This document shows positions 1-7,137 of a DNA stretch of 15,859 nt, one piece after another. The translations under genes and the position numbers were made by a program. The notes under the pieces are model-generated. The model had not been told where the DNA came from and made no database searches. It was given only the letters and a program-made list of their open reading frames with translations. Location of the stretch: assembly GCA_021161765.1 (NCBI GenBank), contig JAGGZZ010000262.1:1-15859 (forward strand), written 5' to 3'. Source of the DNA: Candidatus Methanophagales archaeon (GTDB taxonomy: Archaea > Halobacteriota > Syntropharchaeia > Alkanophagales > Methanospirareceae). How positions within the stretch are numbered: position 1 is the stretch's first letter; each line of letters begins with the position of its first letter.

Positions 1-317
1 CCTTGTGAATACGAGGTAAATCTCGGATCAGCCGTTTGAATTCCCTGGCATCCGCACCTTTCCAATCCGTTATCGTTTGACCTGAGGTATGCTTCTATAC
101 CATCGTATGTCCGGCAAAAGGATACCTTCATAAAAACACAGATGGCGACGATTCGTGGATCCCAGCATGGACGACCGAACGAATTGCGTTTCCATGGGGC
201 GTTTGCTGCACTCACTGCACTGACTATGGATAGGCGGATAAGCCTCTCGAAGTCCCGATTTACCTGGTTGGCAATCCCCGGAGAAACTCTTTTCTTTGGT
301 TTTCCTATACTGGAATC
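1..317 (-). pseudogene. Transposase-like N-terminal fragment (DDE type, IS4/IS5-like), partial
   Basis: The minus strand is open from 317 to the window edge. It reads as a basic start (GKPKKR), then a GRPCWDPRIVAICVFMKV stretch and a TYDGIEAYLRS stretch. This order (a G-R-P followed by a hydrophobic helix, then an aromatic-rich Y-x-x-I-E-x-Y/F-L helix) is the usual N-terminal layout of IS4/IS5-group transposases. The catalytic DDE residues would lie beyond the window. No good start is visible: the ATG at 326 is followed two codons later by an in-frame TAG (318-320). A second frame also becomes plausible near position 60, so a frameshift is possible. Read as a damaged or partial insertion-sequence remnant; the family assignment rests on pattern resemblance only. 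Confidence 0.45.
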
Positions 318-414
318 CTAATGCATAAGCCCGATGAAGTTGAGAATACTCGTGATAAACCTTAAAACCAAGTACAAAAATAAAATCCCAAAAAGGAGAA
401 CGGAAAAGAGTAAT

Positions 415-2316
415 TTAACTCCCCTCCAGAACTTTTTTCACCTTCTCCTCCAATATCTTATTTATCATCTTCCCGTCCACTTTACCCCTCAATTCCTTCA
501 TCACAATGCCCATCAACGGTCCCACTGCCCTTGCACCCTTATCACGTATAAAACCCTTCTTTGCGTTCACTATATTATCTATGACTCTCTCAACCTCTTC
601 CATATTCACTCTAAGCCCGATTTCTTCTACCGCCTTATCTACACTCATCACAGGATTTCTCGCCAAAAACTTTAAAATATCCGGTACAGCCTCCTTCCCA
701 AACGTGTTCGCAGAGAGCAGCTTGAACAGCTCCATAAAATGGCGGTCTTCCAAGTTTTCCACTTCTATTCCTTCCCCCTCTTGCATCAACTCCGCTAACG
801 TGTCCGTAAGCGTCCTGACCACCAACGTTGCAGGTATGTTCTCATACGATTCCATTATGCGTTCAAAGAGTCCGAAATTAGAATTTCGCGATATTTTATC
901 CGCAAGTTCGTCGTTTAAGCCGAATTTTTCCCTGTATCTCCCTTTCCGGTGCTCAAACGTCTCCGGGAGTTTGCTCTTTATCTGTTTCAACCTTTGCTCG
1001 TCTATTTCCACCGGTGGCACGTCTGTTTCAGGATACATTCGCGAAGCGCCGGGTAGGGGTCGCATATAAGCGCTACTTCCGTTTGGCAGCGCTCTCCTTG
1101 TCTCTTTTGGTACGCCGCGCATTGCTTCTTCCGCCCTGCTCAACACCGCTTTCAATGCCTTTTCCGCACGTTCTCTCTCCGCTGCAACTATCACCACGCA
1201 ATCCGCTTCCGTAGCGTCAAAAGTTCGTTTCATCTGCTCTACCTCTTCCGCAGTTATGCCATACGCGGGAAGTTCATCCGTATGCATCAAACCCACGCCA
1301 TACTTGTTTGCGAAATCCGCTAATTCACTGCCAAATCGCCTTTCTGGTTGTAGTTCTGTTCCGAGGATACCGGAAAACCCACGCAGACATACACCAGATA
1401 CTTCGCCGCCTGCTTCTTTTATTACGTTTGAAGCAGTGCGCTCAAATACGGACGATAAATCCTCAATTGGGCTTTCAACTTTAGCTCCTCGTCTTTTTAA
1501 CTCCTCTCTTAGCTCTATAAGCTTTGTTTGTCTTATAACCTCGTTTTCAACTATTTTGCCGATTAGCCTCAAGTTCTGAACGCCCTTTAGCTCCACACGA
1601 GCGCCACCTTCTATTGAAATGTTTATGTCCTGTCGAATGGTTCCTAATCCTCGTTTTACCTTACCTGTGGAGCGCAATATCATGCCCAGATGTTCTGCTG
1701 CTTTTCTCGCCTGTTCTACCGTCCTTATGTCGGGTGCCGTGCCTATCTCCACAAGCGGTATGCCCAATCGGTCTAAGGAATAAACAACGGCGTAAGCGTC
1801 ATCCTCGCCTTCCGTCTCTATCTTCTGTGCTGCATCTTCTTCCAGAGACAGCGAATCAACGCCAACCCCACCTTCTTCTGTCTCTATCTCGCCACCCATC
1901 GCAATTAACGCAGTTCGCTGGAATCCACACGTGTTCGACCCGTCAATCACGATTTTCCGCATCGTGTGTATCTCATCCACCGGATTCATGTTCAGCAGCA
2001 GTGCTACCTCCAAGGAAATGTCAATGGCTTCTCGATTCAATTCTCCCGGCGGCTGTTCGTCATTTTCCACTAAACAGGTGCTGTCATAACCTTTGTAAAT
2101 AAACATCCTGCTGTATTTCTCTTCTTCAAGCGCAGCTTTGTCCACTTCTCCCATTTCGCTCTTTGACGCCCGCAGATACCGCTTAAATGAGAGTGTAGAT
2201 TCTTTTTTGTCCCTCAGTCTGGTAGGGCATTTGCAAAAGAGTTTGGTTCTCGTATCGAGCTGCTGATGTATTTCCAAGCCTGCCTTTAGTCCTATTTTGT
2301 GATAGTCTATTTTCAT
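415..2316 (-). CDS. gatE: Glutamyl-tRNA(Gln) amidotransferase subunit E
   Basis: GatE works with GatD to convert Glu-tRNA(Gln) into Gln-tRNA(Gln) in the cytoplasm. It is the archaeal route to Gln-tRNA. At 633 aa it has the usual GatE length. The N-terminus has the GatB/GatE cradle signature (GLKAGLEIHQQLDT, then a C-x-C zinc-type pair in KLFCKCP). Further on are CLVENDEQPPGELN, IDGSNTCGFQRT and LGTIRQDINISI motifs. The middle (about residues 270-400) carries the AspRS-like insertion that separates GatE from GatB, with DELPAYGI and a following E-E-V-E. The C-terminal 150 residues form the helical YqeY-type tail that contacts tRNA. The ATG overlaps the stop of the upstream ORF (ATGA), suggesting translational coupling. 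The partner gatD is not in the window. Confidence 0.97.
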   Translation of the reverse strand: MKIDYHKIGLKAGLEIHQQLDTRTKLFCKCPTRLRDKKESTLSFKRYLRASKSEMGEVDKAALEEEKYSRMFIYKGYDSTCLVENDEQPPGELNREAIDISLEVALLLNMNPVDEIHTMRKIVIDGSNTCGFQRTALIAMGGEIETEEGGVGVDSLSLEEDAAQKIETEGEDDAYAVVYSLDRLGIPLVEIGTAPDIRTVEQARKAAEHLGMILRSTGKVKRGLGTIRQDINISIEGGARVELKGVQNLRLIGKIVENEVIRQTKLIELREELKRRGAKVESPIEDLSSVFERTASNVIKEAGGEVSGVCLRGFSGILGTELQPERRFGSELADFANKYGVGLMHTDELPAYGITAEEVEQMKRTFDATEADCVVIVAAERERAEKALKAVLSRAEEAMRGVPKETRRALPNGSSAYMRPLPGASRMYPETDVPPVEIDEQRLKQIKSKLPETFEHRKGRYREKFGLNDELADKISRNSNFGLFERIMESYENIPATLVVRTLTDTLAELMQEGEGIEVENLEDRHFMELFKLLSANTFGKEAVPDILKFLARNPVMSVDKAVEEIGLRVNMEEVERVIDNIVNAKKGFIRDKGARAVGPLMGIVMKELRGKVDGKMINKILEEKVKKVLEGS

Positions 2317-2615
2317 CGTAAACCTTTTCTTATGCGGGCCTTCGCCCCACGACCATCTTTATCCTTCCCCCATTTAATATTCACTTCGATTTTATCGCTG
2401 GAATACTTTGCTTTTATCAGTTCGCTCAGCGAATACAGAACCAATCTACCGGATGTTTTCTCTTCATCTCTTATCTATTCCCTTATCCTCTCAACACATG
2501 CACCCGAATCGAACATAATCTCAACACCTGATGTCGAATCTTGTGCTAAAGCAATGCTCTCCAGCCAATTTGTCTCAGCTATCAGCATGACCTTCTCGTT
2601 TCCTCTTTTCTTCAT
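2313..2615 (-). pseudogene. Small unknown ORF with an in-frame amber codon, overlapping gatE
   Basis: From the ATG at 2615 (or the better-placed ATG at 2588, MLIAETNWLESIALAQD) the frame runs 46 codons to a TAG at 2475-2477. It continues in the same frame for 53 sense codons to a TGA at 2313-2315 that overlaps the gatE ATG. The continuation is gene-like: charged, with RLVLYSLSEL and a basic C-terminus, and the ATGA junction is typical of operons. The simplest reading is a TGG or CAG codon mutated to TAG, so the product is now truncated. The first 15 residues recall the start of PIN-domain proteins (hydrophobic strand, then E-T-N), but the rest does not follow that fold, so I do not assign a family. 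Confidence 0.4.
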
Positions 2616-2729
2616 ACTCCGCTACCGGTTCTGGAACTATATCCCGCAAAGCCCCCCCCATACTCGTCGTATTTTTGGATTTTTTAATGCCTCTTCCAGC
2701 ATTTCTTCTTCGGTAAGTTTTTTAGCCAT
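2575..2729 (-). pseudogene. Small charged ORF broken at an 8-G run
   Basis: The ATG at 2727-2729 lies 3 nt after the PaREP1 stop and opens a frame beginning MAKKLTEEEMLEEALKNPK. After 30 codons it meets TAG (2637-2639), just past a run of eight G on the minus strand (8 C on the given strand, about 2652-2659). Adding one G (or removing two) moves the reading into a clean frame, LRDIVPEPVAEYEEKRKREG, ending at TGA 2575-2577. That would give a small acidic-basic protein of about 51 residues overlapping the next ORF. This is either a frameshifted gene, a slippery homopolymer that restores the frame at some rate, or a sequencing error in the G run. Family unknown. A remnant near 3415 repeats its N-terminal TEEEMLE. 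Confidence 0.4.
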
Positions 2730-2735
2730 TTTTTA
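2696..2735. repeat. Direct repeat copy 1 (5' end of small MAKK ORF)
   Basis: This 40-bp stretch matches 3411-3450 in the same orientation. The first 21 bases differ at one position and the rest is more diverged. It encodes the N-terminus of the small MAKKLTEEEML ORF on the minus strand, so the second copy marks a decayed paralogue of that gene. Confidence 0.6.
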
Positions 2736-3155
2736 TCGTTCTGCAAACTTTACAAGCTCTTCAATATCTTCCATCACGTCTTTTACAAGCTCGGTTTTCA
2801 ATGCCATCTCATGAAAACCTTCTACATGGAGCGTCCATGCCGAACTCCAGCAACGTCTTATTTCCCTACCCATTTTAAATGCTGCTCTAAACAGCAAGTT
2901 CTTGGTCCAGTTTCCCTTTTCCATCGCCTCTTTATATATTCCGGGAGCGCGTGTCGCAGATAAAAGCTTTATAGCCTCTTCGGCGGCTTTGTATAGCTTC
3001 TCACTTGCCTGAACCGGATCGTTGCGTTCAATATAGCCTTTGCCTTCATTAAAAAAATCAATGCAAGAGTAGTTCGCTCCCGCGTCAAACAATCCCTTCG
3101 CTTCCTTTCTTCCTTTCGCACTCACAAGTTCAGTTTCTTTTTCTACTACCGTCAT
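2733..3155 (-). CDS. PaREP1 family protein
   Basis: This 140-aa protein fits the archaeal PaREP1/PaREP8 family, which is small, all-helical and of unknown function, and is commonly multi-copy in archaea. The family pattern is visible: a helix with DPVQASEKLYKAAEEAIKLL near residues 45-65, then the Y-K-E-A...G-N-W block (residues 74-84), then W...A-W-T-L-H-V-E-G-F-H-E near residues 104-117, and a final helix ELVKFAER. The helical fold has been compared with HEPN proteins, so a toxin or RNase-related role is possible but unproven. The start is preceded by GAGAGAGGG with 7 nt spacing. The next small ORF follows its stop after 3 nt, and then another ORF and gatE, all head to tail. Confidence 0.85.
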   Translation of the reverse strand: MTVVEKETELVSAKGRKEAKGLFDAGANYSCIDFFNEGKGYIERNDPVQASEKLYKAAEEAIKLLSATRAPGIYKEAMEKGNWTKNLLFRAAFKMGREIRRCWSSAWTLHVEGFHEMALKTELVKDVMEDIEELVKFAER

Positions 3156-3239
3156 CTTTTATACCCTCTCTCTTTGTAGTTAAATTAATTTTGGCTTTTA
3201 TCTTTGTATATACCGTATAACATCCTACTATTTATTATC

Positions 3240-3417
3240 CTATCCATTCTCCAAACTTAAAATATCTCTCAGTGGCATGTCCGGCGATTGCGGATGTGGC
3301 GTCAATTTCCCGGCATTTATGTCAACGATCTAATCCATCGCTTCTAAAAGTATCTGACTCCGCATAATTCGTGTTCCCCGTGCTTCCACAATCCACAATT
3401 CTTACCTTCTCCAGCAT
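3240..3417 (-). pseudogene. Decayed accessory ORF with amber and frameshift, between eno and the PaREP1 gene
   Basis: Two pieces on the minus strand look like relics of one or two small genes. The first (ATG 3415-3417 and the codons just before it) reads FTEEEMLEK and repeats the N-terminus of the small ORF at 2729. The second, in another frame, is open from 3401 to 3240: LWIVEARGTRIMRSQILLEA, MD, an in-frame TAG at 3330-3332, then IVDINAGKLTPHPQSPDMPL and a short tail, ending at TAG 3240-3242. The text on both sides of the amber is gene-like (balanced charge, P-rich turn, hydrophobic end), so this was probably coding. I do not recognise the family. Confidence 0.4.
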
Positions 3418-3450
3418 TTCTTCTTCAGTAAATCATTCAGCAATTTTTTG
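3411..3450. repeat. Direct repeat copy 2 (relic of small MAKK ORF)
   Basis: Second copy of the repeat at 2696-2735, same orientation. The start codon region is altered and an in-frame stop is present (IAE, stop, FTEEEML on the minus strand), so this copy no longer encodes a protein. Confidence 0.55.
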
Positions 3451-3473
3451 TTTGTTGAAGTACCACAAAGACA

Positions 3474-4757
3474 TTACAAACCCCTACATCTCGCCTTCTC
3501 CCCCATCTCTTCCTCAATCCGCAGCAACTGATTGTATTTACAGGTTCTTTCGCTTCTTGCTGGAGCACCTGTTTTGATTATTTCAGCGTTTATTGCCACC
3601 GAGAAATCAGCGATAAACGCATCTCCCGTTTCGCCGGACCGATGACTGACGACCTTCTTATAGCCGTTTTCCGAAGCTAATCTGACAGTATCCAGGGTTT
3701 CCGAAACCGTGCCTATTTGATTCAACTTCAGCAGAACAGCATTTGCCGCTTTTTTCTTTATCCCCTCTCGAAGTCGAGAGACGTTCGTCACGAACAGGTC
3801 ATCGCCCACTATTATCTTCTGCGGCATCTTCGCCGTGAGTTCCGCAAACAACTCGAATGAGTCCTCTTCAAATGGGTCTTCTATCAGTTCTATCGGGTAT
3901 TTCTCTACAAGGGCTTGATAGAATTCAATTAGTTCATCGCCGTCTTTATCCCGACCATCTATACGGTATTTTTTTGTTCTTGTGTCGAAGAAAGACGAAG
4001 CCGCCGCATCCATGCCCAGGCATATCTCGTCCTCCGAGTAGCCTGCTTCGGTTATCGCTTCCGTTATCGCATCGAGCGGCTCTTCTGTCATGCTCATAGG
4101 TGGTGCATAGCCGCCTTCATCACCTACGTTCGTGGCTATCCGCCCATATTTCTGCTCTAACACTTTTTTAAGTGCGTGGTAGGTCTCAACGCCAGCTCGT
4201 AAATTGTCGCTGAACCTGTCAAAACCATTGGGTAAGACAAGGAACTCCTGTACGCTCAGTTCGTTTCCCGCATGCTTACCGCCGTTTATCACGTTCATCA
4301 TCGGTATTGGAAGCGCATATTGTAGCTCCATTCCTGCGACATGCTCGCAGATATACACAAAAAGAGGCGTATTCATAGATTTCGCCGCCACTTTACAAAC
4401 CGCTATTGAAGCTCCCAGAACAGAATTTGCACCTAATTTTGTCTTGTTCGGGGTTCCATCCAATTCGATTAGCCGCTCGTCTATTTCTCTTTGTTCGAGA
4501 ACGTCCATACCCAGCAACTCGTTCTTAATTACGGTATTAACGGCTTCAACCGCTTTAAGAACACCTTTACCGCCATATCTGCCTTTGTCGCCGTCTCTTT
4601 TCTCCCACGCCTCTTTAGTTCCCGTAGATGCACCCGAAGGCACGCATGCTCTACCAAACCCGGTCTCGGTATGCACTTCCACTTCTACCGTTGGGTTTCC
4701 ACGCGAGTCTAAAATTTCCCTACCTTTTATTTCCTTAATTATTGTTGTAGCGGTCAT
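3474..4757 (-). CDS. eno: Enolase (2-phosphoglycerate dehydratase)
   Basis: Interconverts 2-phosphoglycerate and phosphoenolpyruvate in the cytoplasm, for gluconeogenesis or glycolysis. The 427-aa length is normal. Visible family motifs in order: REILDSRGNPTVEVEV at the N-terminus; PSGASTGTKEA with the mobile-loop Ser; GANSVLGAS; MMNVINGGKHAGN; NVGDEGGYAPP with the catalytic Glu; the metal ligands Asp (CLGMDAAAS), Glu and Asp (LIEDPF, VGDDLFVTN); the catalytic Lys in LLKLNQIGT, which is the enolase signature; and the SHRSGETGD loop. Start ATG at 4757 follows an AT-rich leader without a clear Shine-Dalgarno sequence. It is divergent from serA, and the two share about 100 bp of control region. 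Both enzymes act on glycolytic three-carbon acids, so joint regulation is possible. Confidence 0.98.
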   Translation of the reverse strand: MTATTIIKEIKGREILDSRGNPTVEVEVHTETGFGRACVPSGASTGTKEAWEKRDGDKGRYGGKGVLKAVEAVNTVIKNELLGMDVLEQREIDERLIELDGTPNKTKLGANSVLGASIAVCKVAAKSMNTPLFVYICEHVAGMELQYALPIPMMNVINGGKHAGNELSVQEFLVLPNGFDRFSDNLRAGVETYHALKKVLEQKYGRIATNVGDEGGYAPPMSMTEEPLDAITEAITEAGYSEDEICLGMDAAASSFFDTRTKKYRIDGRDKDGDELIEFYQALVEKYPIELIEDPFEEDSFELFAELTAKMPQKIIVGDDLFVTNVSRLREGIKKKAANAVLLKLNQIGTVSETLDTVRLASENGYKKVVSHRSGETGDAFIADFSVAINAEIIKTGAPARSERTCKYNQLLRIEEEMGEKARCRGL

Positions 4758-4856
4758 TTTTCTATTTGATTTAAGCTTATGATTTTAGTGTAATTATAAT
4801 TATAAACATATTTTTATTCTACGAGAGCAGAAGTAAACTTGGGAAAGGGGATATAA
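4758..4856. promoter_or_regulatory. Divergent AT-rich promoter region between eno and serA
   Basis: This 99-bp spacer is very AT-rich around 4782-4815, where a run of TTATAAT/ATTATAAA-like words (4788-4807) can serve as TATA boxes in both directions. The minus-strand candidate lies about 35-45 nt before the eno ATG. The plus-strand candidate lies about 50 nt before the serA start and leaves room for a leader with GGGAAAGGGG. The near-palindrome TAATTATAATTATA is also a possible regulator site; no known operator is recognised. Confidence 0.5.
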
Positions 4857-6524
4857 TTGCCGATGAATCCGAAACTAAACGAGAGCGAGAAAGGAAAACC
4901 GAAGAAGGTGCTTGTAACCGACCCTATCTCAGAAGAGGGGATAAAAAAGCTGCGTGAGTTTGCAGAAGTTGATGTTGAGTTGGAATTAAGCAATGAAGAA
5001 TTAAAGGAGCGTATTGCTGGCTATGATGCCCTGACGGTGAGAAGTGGCACGAAAGTGACGAAAGAAATAATAGAAGCAGGAAGCGAGGGTAAACTAAAGG
5101 TGATAGGCAGAGCAGGTGTCGGTGTGGATAACATAGATGTGGAAACAGCGACGGAAAAGGGAATAATGGTTGTGAATGCACCGGCGGCAAACACTATATC
5201 TGCGGCGGAACACACCATTGCAATGCTGCTCGGGCTTTCGAGGAAAATACCCGCGGCGAACATGTCGCTGAAATCGGGGGTATGGGAACGAAAAAAGCAT
5301 ACGGGTGTGGAAGTAAATGGGAAGGTATTGGGCATAATAGGTCTGGGAAGAGTGGGGAGTGAAGTAGTGAAAAAGGCAAAAGGGCTTGGAATGCGGGTTG
5401 TCGCATACGACCCTTTTATATCACAGGATAAGGCAGGGGAGCTTGGAATTATGCTTTCGGGCTTTAATGAGGTTCTCTCTCTCGCGGATTTTATATCGCT
5501 GCATACGCCACTGACGAAGGAAACGCATCACATGGTAGGCGCGAAGGAGTTCGAGTTGATGAAAGATGGTGTTCGCGTGATAAATTGTGCTCGTGGAGGT
5601 CTAATAGATGAACGTGCGCTAAAGGATGCGATAAAGAGCGGTAAAGTGGCAGGTGCAGCACTGGACGTCTTTGAAGAGGAGCCACCATCATCAGGAGAAA
5701 GAGAGCTACTGGAACTGGAAGAAGTAGTGGTTACGCCTCATCTCGGTGCATCCACAGAGGAAGCTCAGAAGGCTGCGGCTATAATTATCGCAGAGGAAGT
5801 TATAAATGCGTTAATGAACAAACCCGTAAGGAATGCCATAAACATGATATACGTGGAAGAGGAGCTGAGGGGTGCCATAAAGCCTTATTTGGTATTAGCG
5901 GATAAACTTGGGCGACTCTCTGCACAGCTCATACCAAAATCAAGTAGAACTGAGCAATTTGAGGTTTCTTATGAGGGGGAAATAGGAGCTGGAGGAGCAG
6001 GGGCAGGAACAGGCATAGCGGGAAACACGAGATTGATAACCGTGGCAATGCTAAAGAGCTTCTTATCCTGGTTCATCGATGGTGTGAATTACGTGAATGC
6101 CGAAACGATAGCGAAGAAATTCGGGATAAAGGTTACAGAAAGCAAGACCGAGACCATTGAAAATTTCTCCTCGTTGATTAGCATTACGACGACCACGCAG
6201 AGCGAAAAGAAAAGAACCGTTGCTGGCACACTATTTGGAAAAGACGACTTAAGAATAGTGCGGCTCGATGGATTCAGGGTAGATGCATCTCCTTCCGGAT
6301 ACATGCTTCTGTGCTCCTTTTCGGATAAGCCGGGGGTGATAGGTCCGGTATGTACGATTTTGGGTGACAGAGGAATAAACATCGCAGGGATGCAGGTAGG
6401 AAGGGAGAAAGCAGGAGGAGAAGCAGTTATGGTGCTTAACGTAGATAGCAGCGTTGGTGAAGATACAATGGAAAAGATAAAAAAGGTGGAGAACATATTT
6501 GATGTGAAACTTGTGAGGCTATGA
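4857..6524 (+). CDS. serA: D-3-phosphoglycerate dehydrogenase
   Basis: Oxidises 3-phosphoglycerate to 3-phosphohydroxypyruvate with NAD, the first step of serine synthesis. It is 555 aa, slightly long for the type-I enzyme. Residues about 17-115 and 300-330 form the substrate domain. The Rossmann part shows VLGIIGLGRVGSEV (residues 157-170) followed by an acidic D185. Catalytic residues are R246 (NCARGG), E275 (VFEEEP) and H295 (VTPHLG). Residues about 330-470 are the allosteric ASB domain, with a Gly/Ala-rich insert near 377-385. Residues about 480-555 are an ACT domain (SDKPGVIGP, GINIAGMQVGR), so feedback by serine is plausible. The listed start is TTG, 6 nt after GGGG. An ATG two codons later (4863) is the alternative. 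Confidence 0.96.
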   Translation: MPMNPKLNESEKGKPKKVLVTDPISEEGIKKLREFAEVDVELELSNEELKERIAGYDALTVRSGTKVTKEIIEAGSEGKLKVIGRAGVGVDNIDVETATEKGIMVVNAPAANTISAAEHTIAMLLGLSRKIPAANMSLKSGVWERKKHTGVEVNGKVLGIIGLGRVGSEVVKKAKGLGMRVVAYDPFISQDKAGELGIMLSGFNEVLSLADFISLHTPLTKETHHMVGAKEFELMKDGVRVINCARGGLIDERALKDAIKSGKVAGAALDVFEEEPPSSGERELLELEEVVVTPHLGASTEEAQKAAAIIIAEEVINALMNKPVRNAINMIYVEEELRGAIKPYLVLADKLGRLSAQLIPKSSRTEQFEVSYEGEIGAGGAGAGTGIAGNTRLITVAMLKSFLSWFIDGVNYVNAETIAKKFGIKVTESKTETIENFSSLISITTTTQSEKKRTVAGTLFGKDDLRIVRLDGFRVDASPSGYMLLCSFSDKPGVIGPVCTILGDRGINIAGMQVGREKAGGEAVMVLNVDSSVGEDTMEKIKKVENIFDVKLVRL

Positions 6525-6538
6525 GATATAAGATAAAA

Positions 6539-6596
6539 CCACAGAGACACGGAGGATTATGAAACCATTTTTAACTTCTCTGTTTCTCTGTGTCTT
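6539..6596. repeat. Palindromic intergenic repeat A (CACAGAGACACGGAG type)
   Basis: The left arm CCACAGAGACACGGAGG (6539-6555) pairs imperfectly with the right arm CTCTGTTTCTCTGTGTC (6578-6594) around a loop of about 22 nt. It lies between serA and the eL32 gene and can act as a 3' hairpin for serA. The right arm runs straight into the CTTAAATA promoter box of the next gene. Confidence 0.7.
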
Positions 6597-6631
6597 AAAT
6601 AGAAGGGGGTTATACGTTATACACAATGAAA
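6587..6631 (+). promoter_or_regulatory. Promoter segment copy 1, upstream of rpl32e
   Basis: CTTAAATA at 6594-6601 fits the archaeal TATA consensus YTTAWANA. Its centre is 28 nt before the eL32 ATG, which predicts a leaderless or nearly leaderless mRNA. The same segment recurs at 7084-7136 with about 8 mismatches over about 50 nt, including identical spacing. The GGGGG at 6605-6609 is 16 nt from the ATG, too far for a normal ribosome-binding site. Confidence 0.6.
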
Positions 6632-6997
6632 AAGAAAAAACCCGAATTCGCACGGTACGGATGGCGGAAGAAGAAGAAATTGAGTAAGAGCTGGAGAAGA
6701 CCTCGTGGGCACGATAGCAAGATGAGAGAGCATATAGCGGCGAAAGGTGCGATGGTGAACTCTGGATACCGGAAGAAGAAAGAAGAGCGAGGACTGCATC
6801 CTTCCGGAGTGCGAGAAGTGCCTGTTTTTAATGTGAATGACCTTGGTAAGGCAGTGGCGGCAGTATCGGTACCAACGCCCGTACCCGTAGCAGCGCGGAT
6901 AGCATCAGGAGTGGGAAGGCGAAAAAGGGAACAAATAGAAGAAGAAGCAGCAGCGCGTGGTATAAAGGTGCTTAATCCTAAACAAGAAAATAGGTAA
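6626..6997 (+). CDS. rpl32e: 50S ribosomal protein L32e (eL32)
   Basis: Structural protein of the archaeal/eukaryotic large ribosomal subunit. The 123-aa protein starts with a Lys-rich stretch, then FARYGWRKKKKLSKSWRRPR (residues 8-27), GHDSKMR, the hallmark RGLHPSG (residues 55-61), and EVPVFNVNDL, all conserved in eL32. The C-terminal third is charged and helical (RRKREQIEEEAAARGIKVLN), as in archaeal homologues. In many archaea this gene sits in the spc ribosomal operon between L6 and L19e; here it stands alone between serA and a recombinase, with its own promoter and repeats on both sides. The ATG at 6626 is the only good start. Confidence 0.96.
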   Translation: MKKKKPEFARYGWRKKKKLSKSWRRPRGHDSKMREHIAAKGAMVNSGYRKKKEERGLHPSGVREVPVFNVNDLGKAVAAVSVPTPVPVAARIASGVGRRKREQIEEEAAARGIKVLNPKQENR

Positions 6998-7005
6998 TAG
7001 ATTGT

Positions 7006-7096
7006 AGACACAGATTAACGCAGATACGATAAAAACCAACAATGCTAACTCAAATTAAATAAGTCCGTGTAAATCAGTGTAAATCTGTGTCTTAAA
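7006..7096. repeat. Palindromic intergenic repeat C (ACACAGATTAACGCAGAT type)
   Basis: The left arm agacacagattaacgcagat (7006-7025) pairs imperfectly with the right arm ATCAGTGTAAATCTGTGTCT (7074-7093). Each arm is built from a 9-10 nt unit (ACACAGATT-like). The same 20-mer occurs exactly, inverted, at 13870-13889, so this is a dispersed family. It begins 8 nt after the eL32 stop and runs directly into a promoter box. Confidence 0.75.
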
Positions 7097-7136
7097 TAAA
7101 AGGAGGTTACACGTTATATATAATCAAAGAGAAGTT
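7084..7136 (+). promoter_or_regulatory. Promoter segment copy 2, upstream of the recombinase
   Basis: CTTAAATA at 7091-7098 and the following ~35 nt repeat the eL32 promoter segment. The position equal to the eL32 ATG reads ATC (7123-7125) and is in frame with the recombinase, five codons before its ATG at 7138. Transcription would therefore start near 7122 and leave a leader of about 15 nt. The GGAGG at 7102-7106 is probably upstream of the mRNA start. Confidence 0.6.
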
Positions 7137-7137
7137 T

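Noticed and set aside
506..2102. Several plus-strand open frames inside gatE
   Set aside because: They are antisense shadows of a clearly recognised gene and show no conserved motif.
2299..2814. 171-aa open frame on the plus strand opposite the PaREP1/gatE junction
   Set aside because: It is Ser/Ile/Phe-rich with no motif, and it is antisense to better supported minus-strand frames that have operon-type overlaps.
4204..4782. 192-aa plus-strand frame inside eno
   Set aside because: Antisense to the enolase motifs and low in complexity (Ser/Pro/Thr-rich); shadow.
6089..7011. Minus-strand frames opposite the serA end and the eL32 gene
   Set aside because: They are antisense to recognised proteins and Ser/Leu/Phe-rich; no sign of selection.
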